In this document: positions 41,851 to 53,049 of the stretch, one piece after another
How positions within the stretch are numbered: position 1 is the first letter of the stretch
How the letters are laid out: every line of letters begins with the position of its first letter
Source of the DNA: Diphasiastrum complanatum
Taxonomy: Eukaryota > Streptophyta > Lycopodiopsida > Lycopodiales > Lycopodiaceae
NCBI GenBank assembly: GCA_029204225.1
Contig: CM055096.1
Span: forward strand, 70,331,444-70,391,443
Direction of reading: 5' to 3'
Length of the DNA: 60,000 nt
Notes under the pieces: model-generated
Told to the model about the DNA's origin: nothing
The model's database searches: none
What the model saw: only the letters and a program-made list of their open reading frames with translations
Made by a program: the position numbers and the translations under genes

Positions 41851-43873
41851 TGCACATCTCCACCACTGGGGCTACCATTCCCATCAAAGCTGTCCAAGCC
41901 GCCTCACCCCCACACACAAAAGCTATTTTTCCGAACACGCAATATTTTATGGATATGTTCGATGATTCCGACCCCCTTGGGGCCTCCGAAGTTTTTGAAA
42001 TGCCCCAGAGCCTTGCGCCCTTTGAACTCCAATCCCCTGGAAGAGGATTCGAACAATTCGCTACTATTGGTGTTGAAGATTCGCTCCAGCTACCCTAGCA
42101 ACCTCAGGCTGAAGTCGCACCAGTCACACTTCGGGTCGAGCAAGTTGTAAAATCACCAAAGTTGTTTGACGCCACAGTGCTTGAGGGCTATGAAGAGGAG
42201 GACCTCTTTGAAAAAGAAGAGTTACCGACACCTGTTCCATGCCAACCAAGGACAGTACCATCAGGTCCTTCGACTGCTACCACCTCCACAATAGTAGATT
42301 CCTGTGATGCTCTCAGTTTGGTCTCAAGCCTTGCGCAAGTGATCCAGTCTATGCAGGATAAAAAAAAAGAAATGGAATAGCGAATTTCGGATATGGGATC
42401 AAAAAATACTCTCATCAGCCAAAAGTGTATCCAGTTTGACAGATAATTGAAGATCGCCAAGCAGCATGAAGAAAAATTCAAAATTGAGAAGAAGACGACA
42501 CAACAACTGGCTTATCGTCTGGAAGAATATGTTAGCTCACTGCAGAATGCCTTGACAACCGCTCAAGATCAGGTGGACAAGGCCGTGCAGGATGCAAAGC
42601 AACAAGTGCAGCTGCTACAAGGTCAACTGTAGATGGCAAAGCAAGATCACACACATCTCCAAGGTGAATTGGATGCGACCACCCTTGAGCGTGATGCACA
42701 TATCCAGATCATCCGGTAACTCCGACGGAGATCGCGTATTTGTTCAAAAAAGTTGAAACTTATAAAGTGGCACTTCAGGGATTCCAAGGCCGCTTTGACA
42801 AATTCAAAGGTGCAGCTTCAACTGAGTTGGCAAAGGCTAAAGCAACCATCAGTGCCTATGAAAAAGCTGTCGCTCAGGTGTTGGAAGCTGGACCTCAAAT
42901 CCTAGTTCCAGTCATGCCGCAATTCTCCTCTCCACACCAAGCTGAAGCACCAATGGATATAGGGTTGGATTCGGGCATGGACCAGGGTGGAGCCCCATAA
43001 ATTGAAGAACAACAGCTAGTTCCACAGGCAATTCAACAGGGTCCATCTTCATCAAGGACCACACCATTGTTCAAAAGGCCAATCAGCATTGAGGACCAAA
43101 TTCAGAGTTTTTTAGTGCAACATCCTCATGAGTCCTCGCATGGTGGTTGGGTCCTTAAGTTTAAGACCTCTAAAATAGAGTTCAGCAAGGAATTAGATAA
43201 AATACCCGCATTGGGAGAGCAGCCGGCTTGAAGAGTTACCATTTTTGAGAAAACTCTAGAATCTATCAGGAGTTATGTGGCCAGCCCTCGCTAATTGCGC
43301 ATAGATCCTATTATGTACCGATGCCGCGAAGAAATAGGTGACAGGATCTGAGATTGGCCATGGACAAAATTATGATCTATACGCAAAATTGGCCAATCAT
43401 CCACAAACCTTACTCTTGGGACATATCAGCGGATTTTCACCAGGCAGTACAAGTGTACCAGCGAGAGTATATACACTCTCTTGATCCGACAATAAGACAA
43501 GCGACACTTTTTGTGAGAGACTTGACTCTGTTGGCATCCGTGGCAACGCGATGGGATGATTGCCTTCCTCCTTTGGCATTCAATCCAAATAAGCCAATGG
43601 CCTCAGAGACTATCAAGGATCAGCTGCCGGTGGCTCAACTGTATTTCCGCGCAGCAATGATGGGAGGCTCCTGGGAATCTCGCTTCATGTCCTAGACAAC
43701 TTCAAATTGGATTGCCGGAGTCCATCGTTGTTTTTTGCCGCATAATTTGGATTTTAACACTGTCCGACTTGATTTTATGGAGAAGGTGCAGTATCATTTA
43801 ATAAAGATTCATCACGAAGCCAATAAAAGTCCCCAATAGCTGCATCTCGCAGGTGTCGTGGGACCACCACCAG
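41851..43873 (+). pseudogene. Coiled-coil accessory ORF upstream of a PPT and LTR
   Basis: A long plus-strand coding remnant with few stops. The N-terminal part (IKAVQAASPPHTKAIFPNTQ, FDDSDPLGASEVFEMPQSLA) is acidic and Pro-rich. A helical Gln/Lys/Glu-rich stretch follows (IAKQHEEKFKIEKKTTQQLA, LEEYVSSLQNALTTAQDQVD, AVQDAKQQVQLLQGQL), then FDKFKGAASTELAKAKATIS, then a Pro/Gln linker and a C-terminal globular-looking part (IMYRCREEIGDRI, IYTQNWPIIHKPYSWDISAD, YIHSLDPTIRQATLFVRDLT). It has no zinc knuckle, protease or RT motif. It ends just before a polypurine tract, so it occupies the place of an extra ORF between pol and the 3' LTR. Its pol was replaced by copia C at about 41850. Function unknown. 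Confidence 0.65.
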
Positions 43874-43889
43874 TTTTGGTGGGGGATAC
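43874..43889 (+). other. Polypurine tract
   Basis: TTTTGGTGGGGGATAC leads into TATTGGAGGG, which looks like a mutated TGTTGGAGGG LTR start. Confidence 0.6.
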
Positions 43890-44640
43890 TATTGGAGGGT
43901 TTGCGGATTTCAAGACAACTCTAACCCTAGTTAATAAGTGAGAGGGATTTGGCACCCTGCGCGTGTAAGTCCAACCTGATGATCACATAAAGATTTGATT
44001 AATTAGAAAGTCAATAAAAGGACTTTAGGCCTTTTTACGGGACTTTAAGTTAGTGAATAAAGTTGGGTTTTCCTCAAATTTGGATGGTTCTCACTTTTTT
44101 TTTAAATTTGAATAATTAGGGAGGCAAAAATAGACCAATAGGATTCAGAGGCCAAGGTCCTCCTCTCTACTATAAAAAGATACCAACTCGAGTTCCTACA
44201 CATGTTTCATTTCTTCATTTCAATAAAGCAGATGGTTCTCTTGTGGAATGGATTGTGGAATGTCCTTGTTCTTCTTCTTTCGTCCTCGATCTCTCATGCT
44301 TTCTTTGGATTTTGATTGTTATTGGAATTGCATGTTATTATACTTTTTATAAGAACAAAAGGGAGAGAGAGGAAGAGTAAGCTATCTTGTTGTGGATCTA
44401 GTGTTAGTGGATGTAGTGTTAATGCTTAGGGTTAATGGATGTTAGAGTTAGATGTGAATCTTCCATTCATGCTGAAATATGAACTATACTATCGCTCTCA
44501 TGGGAACAAATCTATGCGTGACAACTAACTTCATCTCTTTGATGCTAGATTGATTAGATCTTGGATTGAGGTTAGGCAAGGAAAAAAACTCACTACAACT
44601 ACCCTAAATATTGTGCCATTTTGATACACACAAATTACCA
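43890..44640 (+). repeat. Probable 3' LTR after the coiled-coil ORF (right end uncertain)
   Basis: Begins just after the PPT. It has a TATA box (44171-44178, TATAAAAA) and a polyadenylation signal AATAAA (44222-44227) about 50 bp apart, the usual R-region arrangement of an LTR. No second copy lies in the window, so the right border is not fixed. Confidence 0.55.
44171..44178 (+). promoter_or_regulatory. TATA box in LTR
   Basis: CTACTATAAAAAGATACC, followed about 50 bp later by AATAAA. Confidence 0.6.
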
Positions 44641-44750
44641 TACTCTGATTAATATACCTTCATATATTTTACATCCAGAGTGTCTAAAATTTTATTAAAA
44701 AAAAAAAAAAGCCCAAATCACACAACACCAAGGTACTCTAGCCCTTCCAC

Positions 44751-45580
44751 ATGGATCATCGTTACAATCCCAATTCCATAGAGGACTATTCACCCAAGAT
44801 GGTATCTCCTTCCACAAAGCAAGCCAGATACAATCGGTACTCTCGCATGAAATCACAAGTCCATGAGTCATCCACAAACCCTTTCGAGAGACGTGAACAT
44901 ATGCGAGCTGAAGTTGCCTATGACCAACCACAATTTCATGCTGCTGAATTTTCTCACGCAAGAGCTCACTTAAATGGGGCTTTTGATAACCACTGATGAC
45001 CAAGTCCTCATGTATCTCGATCGAAAATGGTACGCACCTAAATCGATCCCAAAAGAGATTAAGTCACCAGGGCCTATGGCCCATGTCCAACTCACGTCCA
45101 TAGTAGCCAACACAGTGGCCTATCGATCCAAACCTAAGGGCTACCAATGGGACATGTATCCAGACGAAATTTGGGATGCAATAAATGAAGAATTGATTCG
45201 AGAGGCAACCACACCGCCTCCTCAACAAACCAAAAAACCTTAGTTACAAAAAAACAAAATCATCGACACAAAATTAACTGAGAGACAAAAACAAATGCTT
45301 GAAAAGCTTAAGCAACCCATCAACCGACCAACAAAAGGACCATCCCTCTAATAGAGCTTCCACATCTGCTAGCACATCCACATCGATGATTCCCAAAGTT
45401 CCAGAGAACTTTGTGGAACCTCCCTTTGACCTACCAAGCAAATTCAACGATTTCACACTTGATGACATAGTGATCCAGTTGCCACAATCCCAAAGGGTAC
45501 CTACACAAGTTCACAATCCTTTGAAGGACCAACAAAGACCATACCGCTCAATCTTAAAGATCATGATGAGGACCTAGATT
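44751..45580 (+). pseudogene. Gypsy D gag/linker remnant
   Basis: Frames read FERREHMRAEVAYDQPQF, LNGAF, then YLDRKWYAPKSIPKEIKSPG and MYPDEIWDAINEELIREATT, a Ser/Thr-rich stretch (STSASTSTSM) and FVEPPFDLPSKFNDFTLDDI. These are not strong domain matches, but order and adjacency to RT suggest the gag-to-RT part of the same element. Confidence 0.6.
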
Positions 45581-46806
45581 GTATCATTTATGTTCGAGCC
45601 CACCTCACGCCAGGTCAACTTCTTGATCTGGAAACCTTACTATGCAAATACAAGGATGTATTTGCCTGAAATTATACCGAAATGAAGGGGGTTCCACCTG
45701 AAATAGCCATCCATACTATTCCTTTAGAGGAGAACGCTAAGCCTATTCGGGCTAAGCCTTACCATTGTACCCCGGTTTATCGTGAATGGATTGACGAAGA
45801 TATTATGAAGCTCCTCGATGCTGGTTTCATTTATAAAGTCCAACACACGGATTGGGTATCACCCATTGTGGTGGTTCCCAGGAAATATGGCAAGCTTCGT
45901 ATATGTGTTGATCTCAAAAACCTTAACGCAGTTACTAAAAGAGACCACTTCTTGTTGCCCTTAACGACACAAATACTTGAGGAAATGGCAGGAGTTGAAG
46001 CTTTCCGCTTCCTAGATGGTTTTAGAGCTATTTTATAGTTCAAATGGCCCCTGAGGATAAACATGAGACAACTTTTGCCACGGAAAACGATGTTTATGCT
46101 TATAACGTTATGTCTTTTGGCTTATGCAATGTGCCTTCCACGTTCCACCGTCATGCAAATGGCGTTCCAAGATTTGTTACATCGTATTGTCGAGATTTAT
46201 CTCGATGATTTGGGTGTACATTCTTCTGCAGACAAGCACCTCCAAGCCCTTGAAAAGATATTCATTCGCTGTCGTAGGTTTGGTATATCACTAAACCCTG
46301 AAAAATGTCAAATTTGGGTCACCCACGGGGTTGTCCTCAGACATATTATATCCAAGGATGATATTTCTACCGATCCTTCCAAAATCAAGGTTATAGTTGA
46401 GATGCCTTTACCCGCAATGATGAAAGAAGTCTACATCTTCCTCGGCCATACTAACTACTACCGCATCTTCATAATCGACTACGCCGGTAAGACACGACTT
46501 GTTTATTTAGTTGTGGTCGACCCTCGATGGACTGAAGAACGCATAAAAGCTTTTGAGGACTTGAAAACGACACTCACTACCGCACCCATACTTCGTTCCC
46601 TAGATTACACGAAGGAATTCCACGTGCATACTGACTCAAGCAAGTATGCCATAGGAGGAATACTAGCAAAATCGGATGGATATGAAAAAGATTTTCCAAT
46701 ACGTTTCTTGAATAGGCAATTGTTGCCTGTTGAAGTAAACTATACAACAATTGAGAGAGAAGCACTGGCCATGGTCTACGCCGACAGCAACTCATACACT
46801 ATTTAC
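45560..46806 (+). pseudogene. Gypsy D reverse transcriptase and RNase H
   Basis: HLTPGQLLDLETLLCKYKDVFA, with TGA (45667-45669) where Trp is usual, then NYTEMKG and RAKPYHCTP. RT proper: IMKLLDAGFIYKVQHTDWVS, PIVVVPRKYGKLRICVDLKN, FRFLDGF, IVEIYLDDLGVHSSADKHL with the YxDD motif (46190-46220), SLNPEKCQIWVTHGVVLRHI, NYYRIFI. RNase H: PILRSLDYTKEFHVHTDSSK, YAIGGILAKSDGYEKDFPIR and TTIEREALAMVYA. Broken by a stop at 46036-46038 and frame shifts. Confidence 0.9.
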
Positions 46807-47390
46807 TAGGCCAAACCTTTGCTTTCTACACAGACCATCAAGCATTGTTATATATTGTTAATAAATCCTATAAAACCGGACGCATAGCTCGATGGCTCTT
46901 AATACTTGAGGAATTCAATTTCCACGTCGTTGTTAGGAAAGGCACACAACACTTCATGACAGACCACCTTTCCAGACTTCCCAATGCTGAAAAGGCTTAC
47001 GCACAAGATGATCTACCTGATGTATGCCTTTTCCAAATCGATGCCACTCCCCTATGGGATGAGGAAATCACTCCGTTCCTTAAAACTGGCAGACTCGAAG
47101 AAGGCTAAATACAATAGCAAAAGAAAATTTTTGCTCAAGGCAGTACCCTTTCAACTTATCGCAGGACAGTTATATAAAAGGGGTGTTGATGGTATTATAC
47201 ACAGATGCGCTTATGAATATGAGATACGACCTATCATATCTCAAACACATGAGGGCATTTGTGGCGGTCACTTCTCTGCCAATGTGACTGCTAAAATCAT
47301 ACTCAGAGCGGGCTTATGGTGGCCATCATTGTTTAAGAATACATTTGCTATCATCAAAACATGTCTAAACAGTGAATTACAAGAGTAGTT
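46807..47390 (+). pseudogene. Gypsy D RNase H tail and integrase zinc domain
   Basis: FYTDHQALLYIVNKSYKTGR and RWLLILEEFNFHVVVRKGTQ, FMTDHLSRLPNAEKAY, then IIHRCAYEYEIRPIISQTHE, GICGGHFSANVTAKI, GLWWPSLFKNTFAIIKTC. The His-His part and the first Cys of the HHCC site are present. The element ends before the catalytic core. Confidence 0.85.
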
Positions 47391-47699
47391 AACGCTAATC
47401 AACTAATCAGTTACTCTCCGTCGTTGCTACTCGTTCCAGCTGGTCGTGAAGTCTAAGACTCCAAGCCCGTTGAGCTGCCAACTGCCAGCGCAAAAGATTC
47501 CCCTTTGTTTCTTTTGTTTCCTTTTGTCTCTTTTCGCTTTCTGGTTTTTTGCGGTCCTGGAGGCATGTTTACGATCCGCAAATGATTCGCGAATCGTTCG
47601 TCCTTCGAGTCAAGAGACGTTGACTTTCGTGAATTGTTCTTCATTCGACCTTCACTTCGTGTTCGTGTTGCGACAAAGTTGCATGAGTTCACCATTTCT
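47391..47699 (-). repeat. Possible 3' LTR piece of copia F
   Basis: Follows the last pol codons of copia F on the minus strand (TGTCAGAAATGGTGAACTC after a stop). It is rich in TTCGCGAA-type words (AAGGACGAACGATTCGCGAA) like the copia A and E LTRs, but is not the same sequence. The outer border is uncertain. Confidence 0.4.
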
Positions 47700-49030
47700 G
47701 ACACTCACTCTTGAACCTTGTAGCTTTGCTCGTTTAATCCAATTGTCTTTCTTTGCTTGGCAAAGGGTGGCCTGTCAAGCGGCTTCATGAGTAGATCTGC
47801 AATCATGTCTTCTGATTTTATGTACTGGACCTTGAGCTCTCCTTCGAGATTAAATCTCGAATGTGATGGTACTTCAGAGATTGTCTTTGATTGGAAGACA
47901 GGATCTTGGGACAGATAAATGGCACTCTGAGAGTCCAAGATCTGTGATTTCATAACTTTCAAAAATCTGACTCTTCGTGTCCTTGATCAAGATCAAGAAA
48001 TTTTCCATCATTAGGGAATCATCCACGAAGATAATCAGTATCACAAAAAAAAATTCTACTCTTTTTATGTAGACATTATAGTCCGGTTGTGTAGGATTGA
48101 AGTCTAGAGACTTCAGAAGACTATCGAGCTTCTTATACCAAGCTCGTGATGCATGTTTTAGACCATAGATGCATCTCTGCAACCGACAGACATATTGTCG
48201 ATTGTCGGGATCTTCAAATCCTTCAAGCTGCTTCATGAAGATTTCCTCCTCTAGATCTATGTGGAGAAAGGTTGTTTTCACATCAATCTGGTGATTTTCC
48301 AGATTGTGCATTGTGGCGTATGCAAGGAGTAGTCGTATGCTTGTCATCTTGAACATCGGCGAATATGTGTCGACATAATCAACACCATATCTCTGCGCGT
48401 AGCCCTTCGCGACAAGCCTTGCCTTGTAATGTGAAATGGTTGTCCTCGTCGCTCCTGCTTTTGACTTTGGAACTCCTTTGAGCTCCTGATTTGTCCTTGA
48501 TGCAATTTGTGTTGAGCTCCCTGAGCTCCATATTTGATCAGCTCCGCACAGGTATCAGGGCTCATTGAGCCAAAGGATTTATCGTTGATTGCCCACTTTA
48601 TGGTCCACTCTGTGCCTTGTTGCTTTTGCACCTTGATTTCTCTCCTTGTACCAGCCTAATCTTCATACTTTTCCTTTTTGGCTCTTTAAGGTAGGCAAAG
48701 ATTGAGTAGTCCGTAATGCACCTCTCACTTAGCTTGAAGTAGTTGTCTTTGAATCAACCCAAATGTAACCATTGACCTTGTGGAGAGCCAAGTGGTCGAA
48801 CTAGTTTGATCCGCATATGAACTATCTCTTCACGTTTGTTTGAAGCACCATGTCCGTTGCACAAAATTTGACTTTCACAATTCCATCACTGGTCAGTTGC
48901 CTCACACTCAAAACGAGTGTACATCTAGCTTGGCCTCAAGTAGCTCTCTTTGAATCAGATACATGCACCTAGAGTTTGCACTAATCCAATTTCAATACGA
49001 ACTGTCCCTTAGCATCCGTTTGAAGTATCA
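47700..49030 (-). pseudogene. Copia F: minus-strand protease linker, RT and RNase H end
   Basis: Top of the element (about 49030-48670) reads VRQLTSDGIVKVKF and MVLQTNVKR, a copia protease-integrase linker, and contains two diverged tandem blocks. The frame 48344-48631 and its neighbour read TIKWAINDK, HYKARLVAKGYAQRYGVDY. The frame 47874-48356 is RT: IRLLLAYATMHNLENHQIDV, TTFLHIDLEEEIFMKQLEGF, CIYGLKHASRAWYKKLDSLL and ILIIFVDDSLM (active site FVDD). 47705-47962 is the end of RNase H (DSQSAIYLSQDP, VQYIKSEDMIADLLMKPLDR). Integrase is missing, so pol is internally deleted. Confidence 0.87.
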
Positions 49031-49035
49031 AGTCT

Positions 49036-49869
49036 CTCGTGCAAGACTCAACTTTCACAGTTTTGTTATCTAGCCATGTGAACTTATCCCTCAGGGAGTT
49101 ACTGCGGATTGCACCTCAAGCCAAGAGCATCCTAGCCGAATGGGCCAAAATGGAACCAGAGTCAGCAACAGAAGAGCCCTTATATTGCACGGGCTATGAA
49201 GGAGCCATCAATGTCCTCCAAGTTGGGGCAGCGTGGGAAAGTGAGCAACATAACATCACGTTGCTAATCAAGCACAAGAGATACGAGGACGAAGTTGCGG
49301 TATAGATGGAGGATCGGACGTGAACTTGATCTCCACTACTTTGTATCAGAATTGGGTTTACAAGGGTTGAAGCTAGCAAGATTCGCCATCAAGCTAGTGG
49401 ATCAATCATGCGTAAAACCAAAAGGTGTGGTTGAAGAAATTTTGGTAAAGATAGTGGGAGTGCAGTTCGTAATCACCTTCATGGTGATGAAAATCTCATA
49501 ATCTCCTTTGGCTTATCGCATTTTACTTGAAAGACCTTGGGTGAGAGCCGCGCAAGTGATTCACAACTGGGTTACCAAAAAATTCACCTTTGAGAATAGA
49601 GAGCAGGCTATAAAGGTGGATCCTACCACATGGGTGGTGAAATTGATTACACCCAAGGTTGATGACGGATCGTCCACAATGATCACACAATTGATCGCCC
49701 AAGGCAAGCCAAGGGAGGTCATTATAAATCACAAACAGATATTGTGCGATGGACGAACGCATTAGCAATAATTGACTATATGGCTGGGCATGCATGTCAT
49801 CCAGATTCGGATACGGAAGCCAACACATCATCACCAAAAGGTTACATTCTAGATATGCCAATAACTTTC
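49036..49869 (+). pseudogene. Gypsy G protease region, left half
   Basis: NLSLRELLRIAPQAKSIL, PLYCTGYEGAINVLQVGAAW, then the protease after a frame break: FAIKLVDQSCVKPKGVVEEI, LVKIVGVQFVITFMVM, RILLERPWVRAAQVIHNWVT, KFTFENREQAIKVDPTTWVV, and finally DTEANTSSPKGYILDMPITF, where copia E is inserted. Residue order and wording parallel gypsy B at 31.3-32.15 kb. Confidence 0.87.
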
Positions 49870-50857
49870 TGAAGAAACAAAATTTTTCTATTACCAAAGC
49901 TTTGCTAGCTTTCAACTCCCAACCTGACAAAAAGATATGAAGCGAAAATGTTCGCGAACGTCCTAATGAAAAGACACGAACGTGAAATATTCGCAAAATG
50001 AAAATGTTCGTGACACAATAGGAGAAAGTTAGACAACGTGAAAGTCAAATGACTCGAAGCGACACGAAAATCTTTGCGACACTTTTTCAACCTTCACGTT
50101 CCAAAGGATCAGGAAGATCATACAAGTACCATAAAGTACAAAACCCATGATTTGATATGATGACGTCAACGAAAGAGCGTTCGGATGTGCCTAACCTACC
50201 ATTCTTGTAATCCATAATTAGTTATAGATTGTTTAATCTTTGTATGCAGTTAATAGATGTATAAAATACATACAGTAGCAGATAGAAAATATATAGAATA
50301 GAAGTCCGCCTGTGAGCGAGACAATTTCGTAAGCAAGATCTACAGAGATACAAGAAGTCCGCTAGTAAGCGAGACGCTATTCGTGAGAGAACACTATTTT
50401 TCTCACACACCAAGGTGCCGTGTGGGTCTGTCATACAACGCTCGAAATCAAGAGGATCAATAGATGATACTGTAGCTATTATGCACATATCACTCTCAAT
50501 TTTGTCTGATCTTAGATGAATTACTATATGCTATCGCTTGTGTATCTCATTCACTTGTTTTATCAATTTCGCACACTAGTTTAGTTTTGTTGAATGCTGT
50601 ATTAATCTATAACATAGATCAGTAGTGTATGTCTACTTTATGGAGGACTGTAGGGATGATATAGCAGACAGTGACTAGCAATCATATCTGAAATCCACCA
50701 TTTTTGTTCACGATCAATTTGATTTTGCTTCAGCAATGTCATTATCAGAGCTCGTTCAAGTTTCTCTTCGTTTCATTTCGTTTCGTCTAGTTTCACTTCG
50801 CTTCGTCTCATTTCAGAGCCTAATTGATATTTACAATTTGCGTTCCAATTCTTCGCA
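49870..50857 (+). repeat. 5' LTR of copia E
   Basis: TGAAGAAACAAAA...TTCTTCGCA, 988 bp. It lacks about 25 bp that the 3' LTR has after GTTTAATCT. Internal TATA box at 50260-50267. A TTTCG-rich tract lies at 50763-50818. Confidence 0.93.
50260..50267 (+). promoter_or_regulatory. TATA box in copia E 5' LTR
   Basis: GATGTATAAAATACAT; the same word is at 54858-54865 in the 3' LTR. Position mid-LTR fits a U3/R border. Confidence 0.6.
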
Positions 50858-50861
50858 TCAG

Positions 50862-50873
50862 TGGTATCAGAAC
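50862..50873 (+). other. Primer-binding site of copia E
   Basis: TGGTATCAGAAC, one mismatch to the iMet-type site, four bases after the LTR end. Confidence 0.85.
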
Positions 50874-50970
50874 AACATGTCATTGTCTGACATAGCCACA
50901 AAGCTATTAGATCCAAGAGGCTAAGCATTCAGACAAAGAACCATCAACAAGTGAGAACACAATTGACAGC

Positions 50971-51720
50971 AATGGCTTCAATAAGCAGTATACAATCGAA
51001 GATCTGTACAATCGTTGACTCATCAGGATCTAACTTCCTAGCATGGAAAGTTAAGACCTCGATGATACTAAAGGGAGAAGGACTATTTCCCTGGGTAGAT
51101 GGCACCAAGGAGATGCCTACAACTACAGGCAAGGAACTACACGAATGGAGAGAGAATAATGACAAGACAGTAGTCGTGTTATCATCATCCATCGAGGATA
51201 ACCTGACTCTTGACCTAGCTACAATCTCTAAAGCAATAGAGATGTGGGATATTTTACTCACCAGATTTTAGACGAAATCATGCAATCAGATCATACTACT
51301 CGAAGATCAGCTGACAAATCTGCAGTGGGATGGCAAAGATCTCACTTCTTTTATCAGAAAGATGAAAGATCTATTTCTTTCATTACACAATTCTAGAGCA
51401 AAAAATGCAGTACCAACAAAGAAGCGGCTTACTTATCTATTGAGAGCCTTACCAAGATCCTTCGAGACAACTAGAACGTTGCTAGCAAAGGATCCTACAA
51501 TGACACATGAAAATGTGGTTGTCGAGATTCGAGAAGAAGTCAAAGCTCGAGAGCACGTTGATCACTAGGATGCTTCTGAGAAGCCCTCTACAGCAACAAA
51601 GAAAAGACCAAGAAGCAATTCAAGCCTAAGAGGGAGCCAGATGGAAGGCATGATCGAGATCAGAGCCAGCAACGGCAAATGGAAGAACAAAGGAAAGTCG
51701 AAACAATAGAGTGGAGATAG
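50971..51720 (+). pseudogene. Copia E gag
   Basis: MASISSIQSKICTIVDSSG and NFLAWKVKTSMILKGEGLF, then WVDGTKEMPTTTGKELHEW once only, then EMWDILLTRF and a stop (51269-51271). It continues as LQWDGKDLTSFIRKMKDLFL, YLLRALPRSFETTRTLLAKD and REEVKAREHVDH followed by stops. It provides the un-duplicated version of the copia A gag. Confidence 0.9.
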
Positions 51721-52990
51721 GAAGACATGCATGAGATGCAAACGCGAAGAACATATTGTCGATCCGTGTTGGCTTAATCCAAAAATCGAGTGTATCCATT
51801 GTCATAAGAAGGGTCATGCAGCCATGGACAATCGCTAGAATCCAAGAGACAAATAAGCTCAAAGCAGACAAGAGAACAATAATAGTTCGTCCTATGTCAA
51901 AGAACCAGAGAGCTCAAAGATGGACGAAGAAAGATTGAATCGTGGAAATTCGACTGCCTACATCTGTGCAGACACGTGTGCAGTATCAACACCTGACACA
52001 CAGGAGGTAATTCTTGATTCATGAGCTATCTCACACTTTGTTACATCAAGACGGATCATGTCTGATTTCCGAAGTGTAGATCCATGAAGATTTATCATTC
52101 TTGGAGATGGATCAAAGCATCAAGTGAATGGTATTGGTTCGCTATGGCTCAACACTAATGACAGAGACAGACGACTCAAAGATGTTCTGTTCATGCCTAC
52201 ACTATAGCAGGACTTGCTATCAGTGGCAAGAATAGCTGATGCAGGGATGTGTGTAACGTTCTCAGACAAAACATGCAACGTTGTTGATGCAAGTACCAGT
52301 ACATTGATCACTCAAGGTAAAAAAAAAAAACAACCTGTATCAATTGAAGACTACTTGCAGATCAAGTGCATCAGACTCATGATGATTCGCCAGATACTCT
52401 ATGGCACAAGAAAATATGCCATATAAGTTCAATGACACTATATCAAGCAAGCCATCATGGAGCAATCATAGGGGTGAGCATTTCGAATGCAACCAGTTTG
52501 ATGACCTGTGATGCATGTTTGAGGGGTAAGATGTCACGTACTCCTTTTGTCAAAAACTCCTACAGAACTAAAAGATTATGGAGCTTGTAAATTCAGACAT
52601 CTGTGGACCTTTCAACGTGATCTCAATAGGAGACTCAAAATTTTATATCACCTTTATTGATGATTACAATAAATTTCTCAGAGTCTATTTTATTCACAAT
52701 AAATCAGAAGCATTTGACAAGTTCACTGAGTATGTGAATTGGGCAGAAAGATGCACAAGAAATAAGGTGAAGCAGATCAGAATAGATCGGGATACATCTC
52801 AAACCGATTCACTGATTTCTGCAATGATCGTGGAATCATTCACAAAAGAACTGCATCTTACACACCGCAGCACAATGGTCTGGCAAAAAGAAAGAACGAG
52901 ACTCTAATGGAAGCTGTCAGGTGCATGATGGCTTATTCAAAAGCTCCAAGAGTGTTGTGGGCTGAAGCAGTAGCTACAGTTGCTTACATT
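51721..52990 (+). pseudogene. Copia E zinc knuckles, protease and integrase
   Basis: TCMRCKREEHIVDPCWLN then ECIHCHKKGHAAMD: two CCHC knuckles, the second missing its last Cys. The protease site is damaged (VILDS, then TGA where Gly is expected, AISHFVTS, 52010-52040). Integrase: DTLWHKKICHISSMTLYQAS, CDACLRGKMSRTPF (HHCC site), NSDICGPFNVISIG (first Asp), FIDDYNKFLRVYFI, QIRIDRDT (second Asp region, GGEY lost). YTPQHNG is followed by a decayed AERKNE stretch. Confidence 0.88.
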
Positions 52991-53049
52991 TAGTACACAA
53001 CAGGAAAATTTGACGTTCCTCACACAACATCACACGAGTTATGATGGGG

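Larger units (their letters stand above)
44751..47390 (+). mobile_element. Gypsy D, Tat/Athila-like pol fragment
   Basis: Plus-strand remnant running from a gag/linker region through RT and RNase H into the integrase zinc domain, where it breaks off at about 47350. Closely related to gypsy B. LTRs not found. An A-run of 14 at 44697-44710 lies just left of its start. Confidence 0.87.

Noticed and set aside
44697-44710. A14 run as the end of a retroposed element
   Set aside because: It follows an LTR-like region and no gene end or duplication could be matched.
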